Shown here one piece after another: positions 10,254 to 20,919 of a DNA stretch of 64,000 bases. The stretch covers positions 18,501-82,500 of the forward strand of contig RPFO01001283.1 of the NCBI GenBank assembly GCA_009746045.1. Reading direction: 5' to 3'. The translations under genes and the position numbers were made by a program. The stretch's first letter is position 1. Each line of letters opens with the position of its first letter. The notes beneath the pieces were generated by a model. The model had not been told where the DNA came from and searched no databases. It was given only the letters and a program-made list of their open reading frames with translations. The DNA comes from Mesostigma viride. Its lineage: Eukaryota; Streptophyta; Mesostigmatophyceae; Mesostigmatales; Mesostigmataceae.

Positions 10254-11858
10254 ATGGGTGTAACCCCTTATGGTGAACTACCTGATGATGAATCCTATGC
10301 CTACCTCTTTCATACAGCTGTTCGCATGCCTGATCTCCTTTCTCACGTAGGACTCTCTCTCCCGTGTGAGGCCCTTCCCGTGGCCTCGGTGGGGGGGGAG
10401 GGGAAAAATAAAATTTCTATACCGCTTAGCCATATAGCGACTAGGTCAGGAAAGTCTTATGAAAACGTAGTCCCTCTAGGACCTCCCCTTCTCTTTGGCA
10501 AGGCGGTAGGAGATCTCTTTAAACCTGTTCTGGATACTTCTGTAGCGATGCCTACCTCTGATCTTGAACGCCTTATTAGTAGATTTACGGCCACTGAGCC
10601 GGAAGCATTAGCTGCCATTGCTGCACATCCCCAACAATTAGGCAAGCACCCTTGTAAATTTGTAGGTGGGTTTTTATATGTGCAGATAGCAGATTCTCCC
10701 CCTCAATGGCGCCTGTATGTCCCTCCTATCTGTCGCTCCTCCTTGCTCTTTGAGTTGCATGACTTAGCTGCTCATCAGGGTGGTAAACGGGTACGGGACC
10801 TAGTAGCCCGCTCTTATTACTGGCCTTCCCTTTATAAGGATGTAGATGAGTATGTTAGAACTTGTCAATCTTGCCAGGAAATGAAACCCAATAATGTAGG
10901 ACAGATAGCAGAACCTAGGACCTTGCCTGACCCCATCATGCCTTGGGATTCTATCATGATGGATTTTGTAGGACCTTTTAGAAAGAATGATAGGGGCAAT
11001 GCCCAAATCCTTGTGTTCATAGATCGTTTTACTCGTATGTGCCATCTTGTGCCGTGTCCTTTAGAACTCACCGCACGTGATTGCGCACGCCTATACCTCA
11101 ATAATGTATATAGATATCATGGATTGAGTAGGCAGTTTATTAGTGATAAGGATAAATTATTTACCTCAGATTTTTGGCAGCAGTTTTTCGCTGCCATCGG
11201 TACCAAGGTTACCTACGGTACTGCCTACCACTCCTCCTCCTCTCATTTAGTAGAGCGTCTTAATAGGGTAGTAGAAGAAGCGCTTAGGCACTATGTTAAT
11301 GGCTCGGGTAGTGATTGGGAGGATTATTTATGTTTGGTAGAGTTCTCCCTCAACAATTGTCCCCAAGCTGCGCATGGATATACGCCCTTCTTCTTAGATA
11401 CTGGTAGACAGCCCCTTACCCCTACCTCTCTCTTAGCTAGTCCTCTACGGGACAAGGATGATGTGTCCCGAGATACTGTAGAAGGTGTACAGTCCTTACT
11501 AGATAGAATGAAAACTGCTCATGACCACGCGATCTCAGGGTACCAAAAAGCTCAGGCTAAGTACCTTGCTAGGTTGCGTGCCTCCTTAGATAGACGAGCA
11601 CCTGAGATAGAAATAGGAGATCTAGTATTAGTAGAAGGCCCCCGTGTTGGCCGTTTTGCTCATAAGTTTGAAGCAGAACTGAAGGTCAAACTTAGGCCCG
11701 CCTTCTTAGGACCCTTCCATGTGTTGTCTAGGGTAGGAAATTTCTATATAAAGTCGATATCCCTACCTCTTGGCAAACATTCAAACACCTTCCATAGGAG
11801 CCAGCTTAAACTGTACCACCCTAGTACGTTCGCTGGCAGAGAGCGCCTGCCCCTTTAG
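10254..11858 (+). CDS. pol: Pol part 3: integrase (HHCC, DDE core, GPY/F)
   Basis: Order: linker; zinc-binding H-H-C-C (ELHDLAAHQGGKRVRDL ... YVRTCQSCQEMK); DDE core with Asp in IMMDFVGPF, Asp in FISDKDKLF and Glu in HLVERLNRVVEEAL; then the GPY/F-type block LRPAFLGPFHVLSRVGN. In place of the usual 'HPQTDGQ(S/T)ER' before the catalytic Glu, the protein has HSSSSHLVER. The second element in this window has HSSSSHPVER, so this is a family signature. The frame stops at 11856-11858 because a C-run (11850-11853) is one base short; the chromodomain lies directly in the next frame. A purine tract (10389-10406) interrupts the linker region. Inserts the cDNA into the host genome. Confidence 0.95.
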   Translation: MGVTPYGELPDDESYAYLFHTAVRMPDLLSHVGLSLPCEALPVASVGGEGKNKISIPLSHIATRSGKSYENVVPLGPPLLFGKAVGDLFKPVLDTSVAMPTSDLERLISRFTATEPEALAAIAAHPQQLGKHPCKFVGGFLYVQIADSPPQWRLYVPPICRSSLLFELHDLAAHQGGKRVRDLVARSYYWPSLYKDVDEYVRTCQSCQEMKPNNVGQIAEPRTLPDPIMPWDSIMMDFVGPFRKNDRGNAQILVFIDRFTRMCHLVPCPLELTARDCARLYLNNVYRYHGLSRQFISDKDKLFTSDFWQQFFAAIGTKVTYGTAYHSSSSHLVERLNRVVEEALRHYVNGSGSDWEDYLCLVEFSLNNCPQAAHGYTPFFLDTGRQPLTPTSLLASPLRDKDDVSRDTVEGVQSLLDRMKTAHDHAISGYQKAQAKYLARLRASLDRRAPEIEIGDLVLVEGPRVGRFAHKFEAELKVKLRPAFLGPFHVLSRVGNFYIKSISLPLGKHSNTFHRSQLKLYHPSTFAGRERLPL

Positions 11859-12067
11859 AGCATAACCCTGACACTGGGGAAGTAGAAGACGAAGTAGAAA
11901 GCATCGTGGCCCATAGAGATATCAAAAAGGGCCGCGGTACCCAGCGTCAGTATAAAGTGAAGTGGATGTATGCTCGTAGTGAAGTAGATAAGGTTTGGTA
12001 TACGGAGAGTGAGCTAGATGGGTGTAGTCGCCTGCTGCAGGAATATAAAACCCTGCACAAGCTCTAG
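11858..12067 (+). CDS. pol: Pol part 4: C-terminal chromodomain
   Basis: A 69-codon frame continuing pol after the one-base break at 11850-11853. It contains VESIVAHRDIKKGRGTQRQY, then KVKWMYARSEVDKVWYTESEL and SRLLQEYKTL. This is a chromodomain: 'V-E-x-I-x-x-x-R' strand, 'Y-x-V-K-W' strand, 'x-x-x-W-x' loop, then an acidic helix. In chromoviruses this domain tethers integrase to modified histones and biases target choice. The aromatic cage is partly altered (YKVKWMYA instead of YLVKWKGY), as in many retroelement chromodomains. The second element carries a matching version (KKGRGSQRQYRIKWRFAQ, about 29497-29550). Confidence 0.8.
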   Translation, partial: EHNPDTGEVEDEVESIVAHRDIKKGRGTQRQYKVKWMYARSEVDKVWYTESELDGCSRLLQEYKTLHKL

Positions 12068-12142
12068 TCGTAGGCCTTCTCCTCTCTTATGTTATGTCTG
12101 CTGTCGACGGGTGGTTGGTTGTCCCCCCCCTCCGCAGCCGTC

Positions 12143-12979
12143 ATGTCAGAGCCTACCCCTCCGGCTGAGAGCCCGCTGCCGTCCCTGCCCCTACCGGACC
12201 CTGAGCTGTATTTCGAGGCCCTTCCGGGCCGCTGGGTGTCGCGATCATGTTACCGGGTGGCGTTGTGCAGCCGGCCCTTCAGGCCCAACATGCGAGCTTA
12301 GTCAGGGCGGCCCTCTTCGGGGTCACGTGGTATGGTCCTTCCCCTGATGAGCCGCACCAGCTTGTCCTGCACGGGTTCGACGATGCCGGACACTGTTTGT
12401 TGGGGTGTGGTTCCAGCTGTCCCGCCTTGGGACAGATAGATGCGGTTCTCCGGTGCTGCCGTGTGTTCTCCTACCTCTCTACCCCTGTGGGCCGTACCTG
12501 CCTACGGGAGGTGTTCCCTTGGCTTCCGGCTGAGGGTGATGCTGAGGTAGATGAGAACCCCTGCGACCTTTTACGGGCCGTAGAATTCATGGAGATAGCT
12601 GATCAGTCGGCGGAACTAGCGGTTAGTGGTCCTGCCCCTTCGGGCGCCCCAGCCGAGGTACATTATACTCCAGATTATTCTGCCTCGAGCGCTGCGTCCG
12701 CCTCCTCGGCGTCTGTTCCTCCCTCTCCGGTCCCGTCGTCCCCTCGGTCGACCCGGGATGTTGCAGTAGAGCCTACCCCTTCGGGTTTGCCTGATCCTCT
12801 TTCGGCGACGGTCTCGGCTATGCAGGCTCAGATCCAGTCCCTGACCACGGCGTTCGGGGCCTTCCTGGCGGCCCAAGCGCAGACTCCGGCCACGCCAGGT
12901 GGGGTGTCTGTGGTGTCCGCGCCCCCTACCCCTTTGGTTGCTTCGGCACCTGTGGTTTCGCCGGCGCCCCCTACCCCTT
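12143..12979 (+). CDS. Accessory ORF after pol, N-terminal part (unknown function)
   Basis: Begins ATG 12143 (MSEPTPPAESPLPSLPLPDP). It crosses one frame break between about 12247 and 12301 into the frame that runs to 13023; the hAT insertion at 12980 ends the native sequence. The readable protein has a compact, Cys-containing region (LYFEALPGRWVSRSCYRVAL; VTWYGPSPDEPHQLVLHGF; CLLGCGSSCPALGQIDAVL). It then turns Ser/Pro/Ala-rich with a possible short coiled coil (ATVSAMQAQIQSLTTAFGAF). I recognise no family. Its position between pol and the 3' LTR is where envelope-like or other extra ORFs sit in large gypsy elements, but no signal peptide is evident here. Confidence 0.6.
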
Positions 12980-13304
12980 CCGGGTTGGCAAATACGGGTA
13001 CGGGGTATAATACGCGGACCTAAAATACGCGTATTATACGTGGGGGGTGTAAAATACGCGGCGGTAAAATACGCGACAGTTTTTGTGGTCCAATTGTCAG
13101 TCACCCAATTAGCACGCTCCTTGATGATGGTCATGCAGTTATTGCAACTGAAATTTGGTGTATATGCTTATTTATTAACATCTTCCATTAATTTATGCCC
13201 TGCAATCCTATCTAATTATGATTTGTTAAATGCTGACTGCAACGGGAACTGTAAGGAATCAATTAATTAGTTAATTGTAAGGAAAGCCATCCACTATATA
13301 ATGC

Positions 13305-13640
13305 ATGAGAGGACATAAGACACAACTAAGGACCATGCTCTCAAGGATCCCACAACAAGCTCCATACACATACACACATGTGCACACACATTCATCATTG
13401 ACAAAATGCACAACAGCAGAGGATATAAGACACAAGGACCTTGCTCTCAAGGATCCCACAACAAGCTCCATACACATACACACATGTGCACACACATTCA
13501 TCATTGACAAAATGCACAACAGCAGAGGATATACGACACAAGGACCTTGCTCTCAAGGATCCCACAACAAGCTCCATACACATACACACATGTGCACACA
13601 CATTCATCATGCATTGACAAAATGCACAACAGCACCCCCG
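13305..13640. repeat. 106-bp tandem repeat, about 3 copies
   Basis: GGATCCCACAACAAGCTCC recurs at 13345, 13451 and 13557, giving a 106-bp period. The copies are nearly identical and contain alternating CA/TG-rich stretches. Inside hAT element 1. Confidence 0.9.
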
Positions 13641-13905
13641 CTGCCATGGAGATTACTCCACGTTGGTCCATGCAATTATTTAAGCCAGCACGGCCATGCT
13701 TTCTTAACGGCAGCGTATGCAGCTCTTGTTCTCACTATACTATTGCTAGTAACTTGTGAGTTATAACTTAATGTCCCATCCATCACATGGGTCCATGCAA
13801 CCATCGGCCATCACCCACTAGCTGCCATCACATACTACACCGGCTCAAGATGGTATAAGTATTAAGACAAAAGACTCCTTCATAGATCATGCTAAGCATG
13901 ACCCT

Positions 13906-14258
13906 TTAGTTCTTGTCTGGCGGCTGCAGCGGCAAGAACCGCGGCTTCTTTGCGCAGGCGCAGGTCCTCCTCCTCCGCCTCCTCCTCCCCCACCTCCTCC
14001 TCCAACTGTTAGCAATCCTGAGAAACCTGCTCCGGATATTCGGTGGCATTTTGTCGCAGGGTAACATCCCTTCCCCTGCGATTCCGGCAAAGTGTGCACG
14101 GACTCGGAATACGCTGATTGGCCCCGCCTTGTAGGAGAAGTTCTTGTTGCAAAATGAGCAGAACATCCTCGATTATACTGCGTTGTGTTACTAACAGCAT
14201 CTGTGACTGCTTCTTTCTTCTCGACAGCGAAATCCCATTCAGGCCCTTTCTTCGGCAT
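13906..14258 (-). pseudogene. hAT transposase N-terminal BED zinc finger remnant
   Basis: Minus strand. MPKKGPEWDFAVEK starts at 14258; after a frameshift the second frame (from about 14163) gives FCSFCNKNFSYKAG, then VFRVRAHFAGIAGEGMLPC and MPPNIRSRFL. The C-x2-C ... H ... C spacing with 'AGIxGxGxxPC' is the pattern of BED fingers in plant hAT transposases. The following sequence turns into low-complexity Arg/Gly (CCT repeat). No RNase H-like catalytic core or dimerisation domain follows, so only the DNA-binding end survives. Confidence 0.6.
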
Positions 14259-16400
14259 GGCTGCAAATCGAAAATGGCTGCACACTATCGCACAGTCGCA
14301 CTGGCCTCGTCGTCGCTATATTGCATTACACCGTCAGTAGCACAGCTGGCATTATGCGTATGTACCTAGTCCTAGCTGTCTCCTACCGGCCAAAGATTTT
14401 GCAAGGCTTGCGCTTTTTTTTTTTTTGAGACTATATCGATGTGCACATGTGGTTTGGCTAAGCTTAGCCGCCTAGCGGCTAAGCTTAGGTAAGGTTTACG
14501 AAACATTTCAAACTTTTCATTAAAATTATATTAAAATATTTAAGCGCGACGCACAGCGTCTCCACAGACATTTTTCTACCTACAAAATACAATGTTAATA
14601 ATTATTCTGGCGCTGTCACAAGGTCCGGCCGGCGACTTGCGCCGGAAATGCGCGGACTACACAAATTAATTCGGCACACGGCCACGTCCAGGCTGTCTGG
14701 GATCATAAAAAGACTTTCCTCACGTGACTTAGTGTTTTCCTGTTGACATCATGCCCATTTAATATTAATGCTGCTGTTACCCTGCTCATGACCATGCCCT
14801 GAATTCCATTCTTTGGTGACTTAGTGTTTTCTTGTTTAGGGGCTGGCATGCATGCGTTGGTTGACATGCCATGGATGAAAAACGCCAAGAAGAGTATAAG
14901 GCCCCGCTGCCACCAAAAAGCACCCGCTGGTTGATCAACCAAGGGGATAGCCTGCACAGTGAGACACAAACACAGCAGACCCAGCAAAGCAAAATTCAGG
15001 TTGTAAGCGAGTGGAGATTACTTTTGACATGCTTGATGAAGAAATATATAACACACCTTCTATTGTCAACATATAATAAACAACATATATCTATTGTCAA
15101 CATATAATAAACAAATAGTTGATTGATCACCTTATACACCACGTAAACATGCTAGCAGACGCGCTCTTCAGTCCAGTGAAAATCCACGTGCGAAGCAAGT
15201 CAGCAGTTACGCAGAAAGCACCATGAATGTAAATGACGCCCCAAACCCGTGACAGCAAGCATCCAGAGGGGCTTTCCAAGCCCAGCATATTCCAGAAAAA
15301 AGCATCACAGATCCTTGGGCAACGGACGTTCACACAGGACATTCGAAGGACCATGAAGATGGCGTCCTGCACGGCTAATAAAACGCAACGCTACGCTATG
15401 TCTGCGACTAGATGGATTCGGCGAAATGGAAAGAACGCAACCATGAAAATGCATCAGAAAGAGAGCAGGTAGTACCCCGGTAGGTAGTACGCCTCACCAT
15501 CGGCATCGCCAGTTACGTCCCGTGGCAAAAAATCCAGCGTTCTTTCCAATATGATGACACCAGAAACTCGTCGGCCCCACGCCTTCCACGAACAGCAAAC
15601 TGATTTTACTAGGCACCCAGTACGTAAAGCAATTAAGCATGATACTACAATACCTAAATCTACAACGACATTCCATTTCCAGGTCGCCATAGCGCGGACC
15701 TCTCCCACGCAGGTATCAGTCACTCCGTTGACGCACCTCCAGCTCAGAAAATTTCGTACTTGCTCTTCAAACATAAAATTTTGACGTATAAAACCATGGC
15801 TGCGCATTCCCCATCCCAATTTTCTAGCGTACGTTTCCTGCCATCGCCAGCCAGCAAATTGCTCGCGGAGTACGTCACTTTGTTTTTTTCGTCCGGCGGC
15901 GTGGCCTGCGGCTGCGTCGTTTCGGTGGTGTTATGTATCGATTTCGGGTCGTTTCCGTTGGATTTGTGACCGTTGGGGCCGAAGGCCGTTTGTTTTCCGT
16001 AGTTTGCTTGTTTTGGATTGGTTGTTTATGTGTAGTATTTTGTAGTATTCTGGACGGACGACCCGAGCCGCTAACTTAGCGGGTTTATCGCGGCCGTTGG
16101 ATCCATCATCGTACGCTCCAGATTGTCGGCGGCTAACGTTTTAACTTTTTTCATTTTGCCTTCGTATATGGAAAGAACTGTACGCATCTACTTCTAGTAG
16201 TAAAAATCTCAAATGTGCAATGAACGCGCCGCGCCCAGAACCTGGGCACCGTGCCAGTGCCCGCTGCCCGCTGGTACCCCCGAAAAATTCTAAGTCCAAA
16301 CCGCGTATTCTGAAGTAAAGTACGCGTATATACGGCGGAGGCCTTCAGTGTACGTTTTCCCGTATTTTTGCGGCTCCGTACGGCGTACTGACCAACCCGG

Positions 16401-17883
16401 TACCCCTTCGGTTGCTGTGGCTTCGACACCTCCGGTTGCCTCCGTGCCTGCGGCCAACGTTCCCGCGCCTCGGCGCGAGTCTTCAGCCCCTTCGGCTGTG
16501 CCCGCCGTCGCCCCCTCTGGGCCGTCCGCCGCGCCCTCACAGCCAGTTCGTGGTTTCTTCAGCGACACGGGCGACCATCCCAGGCTTTGGGAGGGTGGTC
16601 CCCCGCAGAGGATCCCGGTTCCCGACTGGAGCTTGGATGGTAACCAATCTTATGCCGGGCTGCCTGTCCCTACGGGCCCTATCTTCAATATGTGGCCTGA
16701 GGGTGCACCGGCAACGGAGACCGGCGCGCCTGCGCCGATGGCGGGTCCGTCACGGCCCTCTCTGGCTTCGGGTCCGGCGCGACCTCCTGTTTTACCAGTG
16801 CCCCCTGCGTCGGTGTCGGCTCCTGCCCCTGCGTCGGCCCCTGCTTCGGTCCCTGCTCCTTCGGCCTCGCGGTCATTGGCCGCGGTTGTTCGGTCCACCG
16901 GTCAGGATCCTCGCGTCACCCGCGCTGCCGATTCCCTCCGGGAGTTGTCCCAGGGTGATCGGGACAGGGCCCCTTCTGTGGTGCATGCGACGCCGGAGTC
17001 GCGCGACACGCCCATTCCTGGGTATGGTATGTCCGCACTCGCCTGCCGACAGTGTGACCTGCCGCGCGCCTCTGCTGAGCTTGCCATCTCCCCCATGTCC
17101 TACGGGTTCTCCCAGGTGTGTCGGGCGCCTCGGGATCGTGGCCTACCCATTGAGACTGATCGGCCTCCCTTCGACATGGTTATTTTAGCTGATCCGGTGT
17201 TCGAGGGTGAGATCCTGGTCCGGCGCGTTCTGTATCGCTGGGCTAGGCGCCATAACGACTTGGACACCTACGGTGGGTTCCAGTGGGCTTACCCTCCGCC
17301 TCTGAGCATTATGGCTTCGGATGCCCTTACGGTAGAGTTTCCGGCGGTACAGGGTGCTGCGTACAACACGGTCCTCCAGCCTATCCTCGAGTGGGATGCC
17401 CGTCGTCCGGCACCCATCCCGGGCCAGGGTCTAGACTCCCGTTGCCACCCTCCTCCTCGGGCCAGCGACTACCTGGAGACATTCGGGTCGCGCCAGTGTG
17501 CTCGTCGGTGGCGCTCCCGAGAGGTTCGGCACATCCGGATGTGGCCGTCCAACGTGGAGCCCTTGGTGGACCTGTTTTTCCCGACGGGTTTGCGCCCTCG
17601 GATCCGGTACCATCGTCTCCTCCTGCGGGCCCTCTGTTTGATCGCGGTAGAGCCTTTCCTTCGCCTCTTTGCCTGTGGCTTCCTGGACTGGGCCCGTGGC
17701 CAGGTCGTTCTTACGCAGCATAGGTATTACTGGGCCTTTCTGGGCCTTTTTCCTGACGGTGTGTGGGCCGATGTTTTCCTCACTGTAGATAGGCATGACA
17801 ATGTCGAGGATGTGGCCCACTACCAGGCCTACCTGGATGTCCTGCTGGCCTCCCGTGGTACCTACCAGACGGATGGCCATTAG
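16401..17883 (+). CDS. Accessory ORF after pol, C-terminal part (unknown function)
   Basis: Continues in frame with the part ending at 12979 once hAT element 1 is ignored. The first roughly 180 residues are Pro/Ala/Ser-rich and probably disordered. The C-terminal half is folded-looking, with blocks FDMVILADPVFEGEILVRRV, LTVEFPAVQGAAYNTVLQPI, a hydrophobic stretch LLLRALCLIAVEPFLRLF, and GQVVLTQHRYYWAFLGLF followed by GVWADVF. The decayed second element keeps matching blocks (AIVVPSRQVPTLEGDLHVY; GHVTLTQPYFLEAFLGAW; VWTDVIVHL) in the same position and order, showing that this is a conserved protein. Function unknown; the hydrophobic stretch could be a buried helix or a membrane segment. Stop TAG 17881-17883, 370 bp before the 3' LTR. 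Confidence 0.65.
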
Positions 17884-18253
17884 ATAGAGGGCCTTAGGCC
17901 CGACCTGAGGGTGTTGTCCCTCCGGTATGTAGAGTCGCCCTCATATTCTGGCCAGTTGGTTGACGTTCTTGGTCCTTGACGCCGATGTGTTTACTCTGTG
18001 TGTCCTGCCCAGTGCCGTTCCCCCCGGCCAGGACTCCGTTCCAGGCAGTTAGGGGAACCTCCCACCAGGCTTGGTGCTGGCTAACCCTACACCACCCGGC
18101 GTGGTGGTGGAGACCGTGTGAACTATTGGTGTTTTGTATCTGGGATGGTCTATCGATTGTGTTGGTGTGTGTTGGGTGCATTAGGTTTTTCCTACCCCTT
18201 CGTTTCCTCCCAGTGCGTAGGGAGAGGGCTCCCTACCTTTGTGGGGGGGGAGG
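17884..18253 (+). promoter_or_regulatory. 3' untranslated region and polypurine tract of gypsy element 1
   Basis: Non-coding 370 bp ending in a G-rich polypurine tract (18243-18253, eight G then AGG) directly abutting the 3' LTR. This is the expected plus-strand primer site. Confidence 0.8.
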
Positions 18254-18826
18254 TGTTACGTCGCGTAACAATTCGTTGTAGTTACGGACGTAAATTAGGT
18301 CTTTTGCCTCAGTTGTCCCTAGGTTTACGTTTAGGCTCCTACCGGGACATTATTGTCTTCGTAACAGTACTGTGGTACATTGGGTGCCGTTGGGCGCCGC
18401 GCCGCGTACTTTACTAGTGGTCCTGATCCTTTGGTAGAATGTAGTGGACCAGCGTGCATCAGTAGATGTAGTGGACCAGCGTGCATCTGTAGGCGAGGGC
18501 CATGTCGGCCCGAGCGTGTTGGACCGTTGGTGACCATTTATGCGTGTTCTACCCCTTGTGTGTGCACTCGGCGTGTGTTAAATGAATTAACACATATAGG
18601 CTTGGGTCACGGCAGTGTAGTTGTGTTTCCTTCCTCTTTTCCTGGAGTAAACGGGTTTTGGTAAATGGTTGTATGGCGTATTATAGTAACACTTACGTTA
18701 ATGCATTGAGATCAGCTCCGTCACGTTCGTCTTTCGCCAGAGGTTTGAGTAGAGGAGGCCTGACCAGTATAGGTAGTATCAGGCCCATTAGAGGTAGAGG
18801 CGGAGGTAGATACCCGCGGCGTAACA
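18254..18826 (+). repeat. 3' LTR of gypsy element 1
   Basis: 573 bp, with no difference from the 5' LTR seen by eye at a constant 13,630-bp offset. Followed by TSD GCACC (18827-18831). Confidence 0.95.
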
Positions 18827-18888
18827 GCACCCTTGAACTCCCTACCCAAAGTACATGAATCCTGCCCTGCATGACTGTCCCTAGCCCA

Positions 18889-19600
18889 CCCTAATTAATT
18901 AATTAATAAGCACGTGACTGCGTCACGTGGGTGCCAATACAGAGTAAAGGAACCTTCAACCCTACTATATACACAGCGAGAAGGAGGGAGGGCGCCCTAG
19001 CTTCTCTCATGACTGCCGCAGGTGGGCAGGCCACAGAGCGCTCTCTCCACGGCATGGTGCCGGGGCGCAACACTGTGGGTGCAATACAACCAGTGCAATA
19101 CCATAGGTAGGCTGACGCATAGCTTATGCTACAAATGTGAGGTGGGCTCAAGACGTCGGCTAATTAAGGCGCAAGCTGATGGCCACAAGGTGCCAGAGCT
19201 AATTGAAGGTACTATAACGCAGTGCGCTAATATCGTTTCAAGTGCTGTAATGCCTAAGCTATCCCATAATCGATTGCCCCCATCTAGACAACTGCTCTAT
19301 CCCGGGGAAGCCCGGGGGGGCTTCCACAGTTTCTTGTTGATATAGAGGTCCCCGCCCCGCCAGTACACTTGGGGCTTCTCGGGGTTGGTCTTGTGGCGGA
19401 TGTAGTCGGGCCACTGATCGCGGCGTTGCTGCTGCTGGGCTAGCGTCAGGTCGTCGTCAAGCGACCAGGAGGTGTTCACCAGCTTCTTGCGGCGAGAGAG
19501 GAACCGAACTCGGGCTGTGATGTCGCTGAAGGTGAGGACCACTGGAGGGGGCCCAGCCTTGGCCCGTGGATGGGGCAGGCCCACCCTAGTATCCAGCTAA
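18889..19600 (-). mobile_element. Non-LTR (LINE-like) 3' fragment A
   Basis: Minus-strand orientation. The coding end at 19584-19297 reads VVLTFSDITARVRFLSRRKK, then SLDDDLTLAQQQQRRDQWPD and YWRGGDLYINKKL. The DxDLTxxQ...R...WRGxDLY pattern is one I associate with LINE-encoded ORFs of algae (from memory). It is followed by about 400 bp of untranslated sequence containing CACGTGACTGCGTCACGTGG and ending in a TAATTAAT-type tail at 18889-18908. Copy B (22683-23216) and a short oppositely oriented copy (about 38370-38408) share the tail, so this is a repeat family. Confidence 0.5.
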
Positions 19601-20357
19601 CAACCGGTAGTACATCCCCCGCGAGCACGTCAGACTCACTGGCCACCCCCTCTCTATACCCACTCATGCGCTATACCGCACACGCCTGCATGACCAAGTC
19701 TGCCAGCTGTGCACGCCTGACGCCACCCAATTAAAGGGGGACCCTCCCCCCATCACCCACCACCTACCATCCAGCCTCCACCACTGACCCACCACACCCT
19801 ACACCTGTCCACGTCCGTTCCTAGCCCGGCCACCACTGACGGCCGCACAGATCCACATGCCCACCTGCATCCGCCCACCCATCAACGCGCAACGACCCAC
19901 CCCATCTTGTACGCACGCCCTGTCCCGCGTCCCCGTTCTATAGCGATGCACTAGCCGTGACCGACCTGACTGACCACGACCACACGCCACCAAACAGACC
20001 CATGGCCCCCCCGGTCCACCCCACACGCCCAGGTCCATATACATCCTGCACCAAGCACTCGAGGAGACTACCGCTGGTCCGTGTTGCGAGTCCGGCTAGG
20101 GGCGGGGCGGGGGCCACGTCGACGTGCACCCGGGAAGTATCCATGTCGTATCTGGTAATGTGCTATCCTCTATGCCACTCCATCGAGGCTACTTGGCATG
20201 AGATCGATTGCTAGGATACATGTTGCTGTGAACTCACGCATAGGTATCCGATGATGCAACCGTCCATGTCCCAGTGCCCCGATAGTACCACCGATACTAA
20301 ATATATCCGGCCCTCGGCCACTATAGATCTCTGCTGCATGCCCTTGGGCGGCGTGGG
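19601..20357. other. Non-coding C-rich spacer
   Basis: No gene recognised. Composition is C-rich with scattered CCACC and CACGCC motifs up to the AAC array. Confidence 0.5.
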
Positions 20358-20816
<459 letters not shown>

Positions 20817-20919
20817 GAAGTTGGGCGCCGTATACCTCACCGCCCACCTTTCGGTAATTATCTGGCCGGAAAAATGGAGTTCGCAATTTGGTTTGAAATG
20901 ACCAGAATATTTATAATTA

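Larger units (their letters stand above)
12980..16400. mobile_element. hAT-type DNA transposon 1 inserted in the accessory ORF
   Basis: Bounded by an 8-bp TSD TACCCCTT (12972-12979 and 16401-16408) and by inverted ends CCGGGTTGG / CCAACCCGG, with further partial inverted similarity inward (TACGxxGTACGG). Sub-terminal GTATTATACG-type motifs resemble those of the other hAT copies in this window. Removing the insert with one TSD rejoins the accessory ORF in frame. Minus-strand coding near the left end (14258 to 13906, with a frame break) starts MPKKGPEWDFAVEKK. It then shows a BED-type zinc finger (FCSFCNKNF ... VRAHFAGIAGEGMLPC), the usual N-terminus of hAT transposases. No catalytic domain remains, so the copy is non-autonomous. 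It also holds a 106-bp tandem repeat and a 13-bp-arm hairpin (14459-14487). Confidence 0.85.
4624..18826 (+). mobile_element. Complete young Ty3/gypsy chromodomain LTR retrotransposon (14.2 kb)
   Basis: The element is bounded by two 573-bp LTRs (4624-5196 and 18254-18826) that start TGTTACG, end CGTAACA and show no difference by eye. It is flanked by a perfect 5-bp TSD GCACC (4619-4623 and 18827-18831). Order: LTR, primer-binding region, viroplasmin-like ORF, gag with zinc knuckle, protease, reverse transcriptase/RNase H, integrase, chromodomain, long accessory ORF, polypurine tract, LTR. The order RT-RNase H-integrase plus chromodomain is diagnostic of Metaviridae (Ty3/gypsy) chromoviruses. 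The accessory ORF is interrupted by a 3.4-kb hAT element; without it the element would be about 10.8 kb, still long for the group because of the post-pol ORF. Identical LTRs imply recent insertion. Confidence 0.95.

Noticed and set aside
12247-12300. ATG at 12247 as the true start of the accessory ORF
   Set aside because: The upstream frame from ATG 12143 carries compatible protein (LYFEALPGRWVSRSCYRVAL), so 12247 is probably internal after a frame break.
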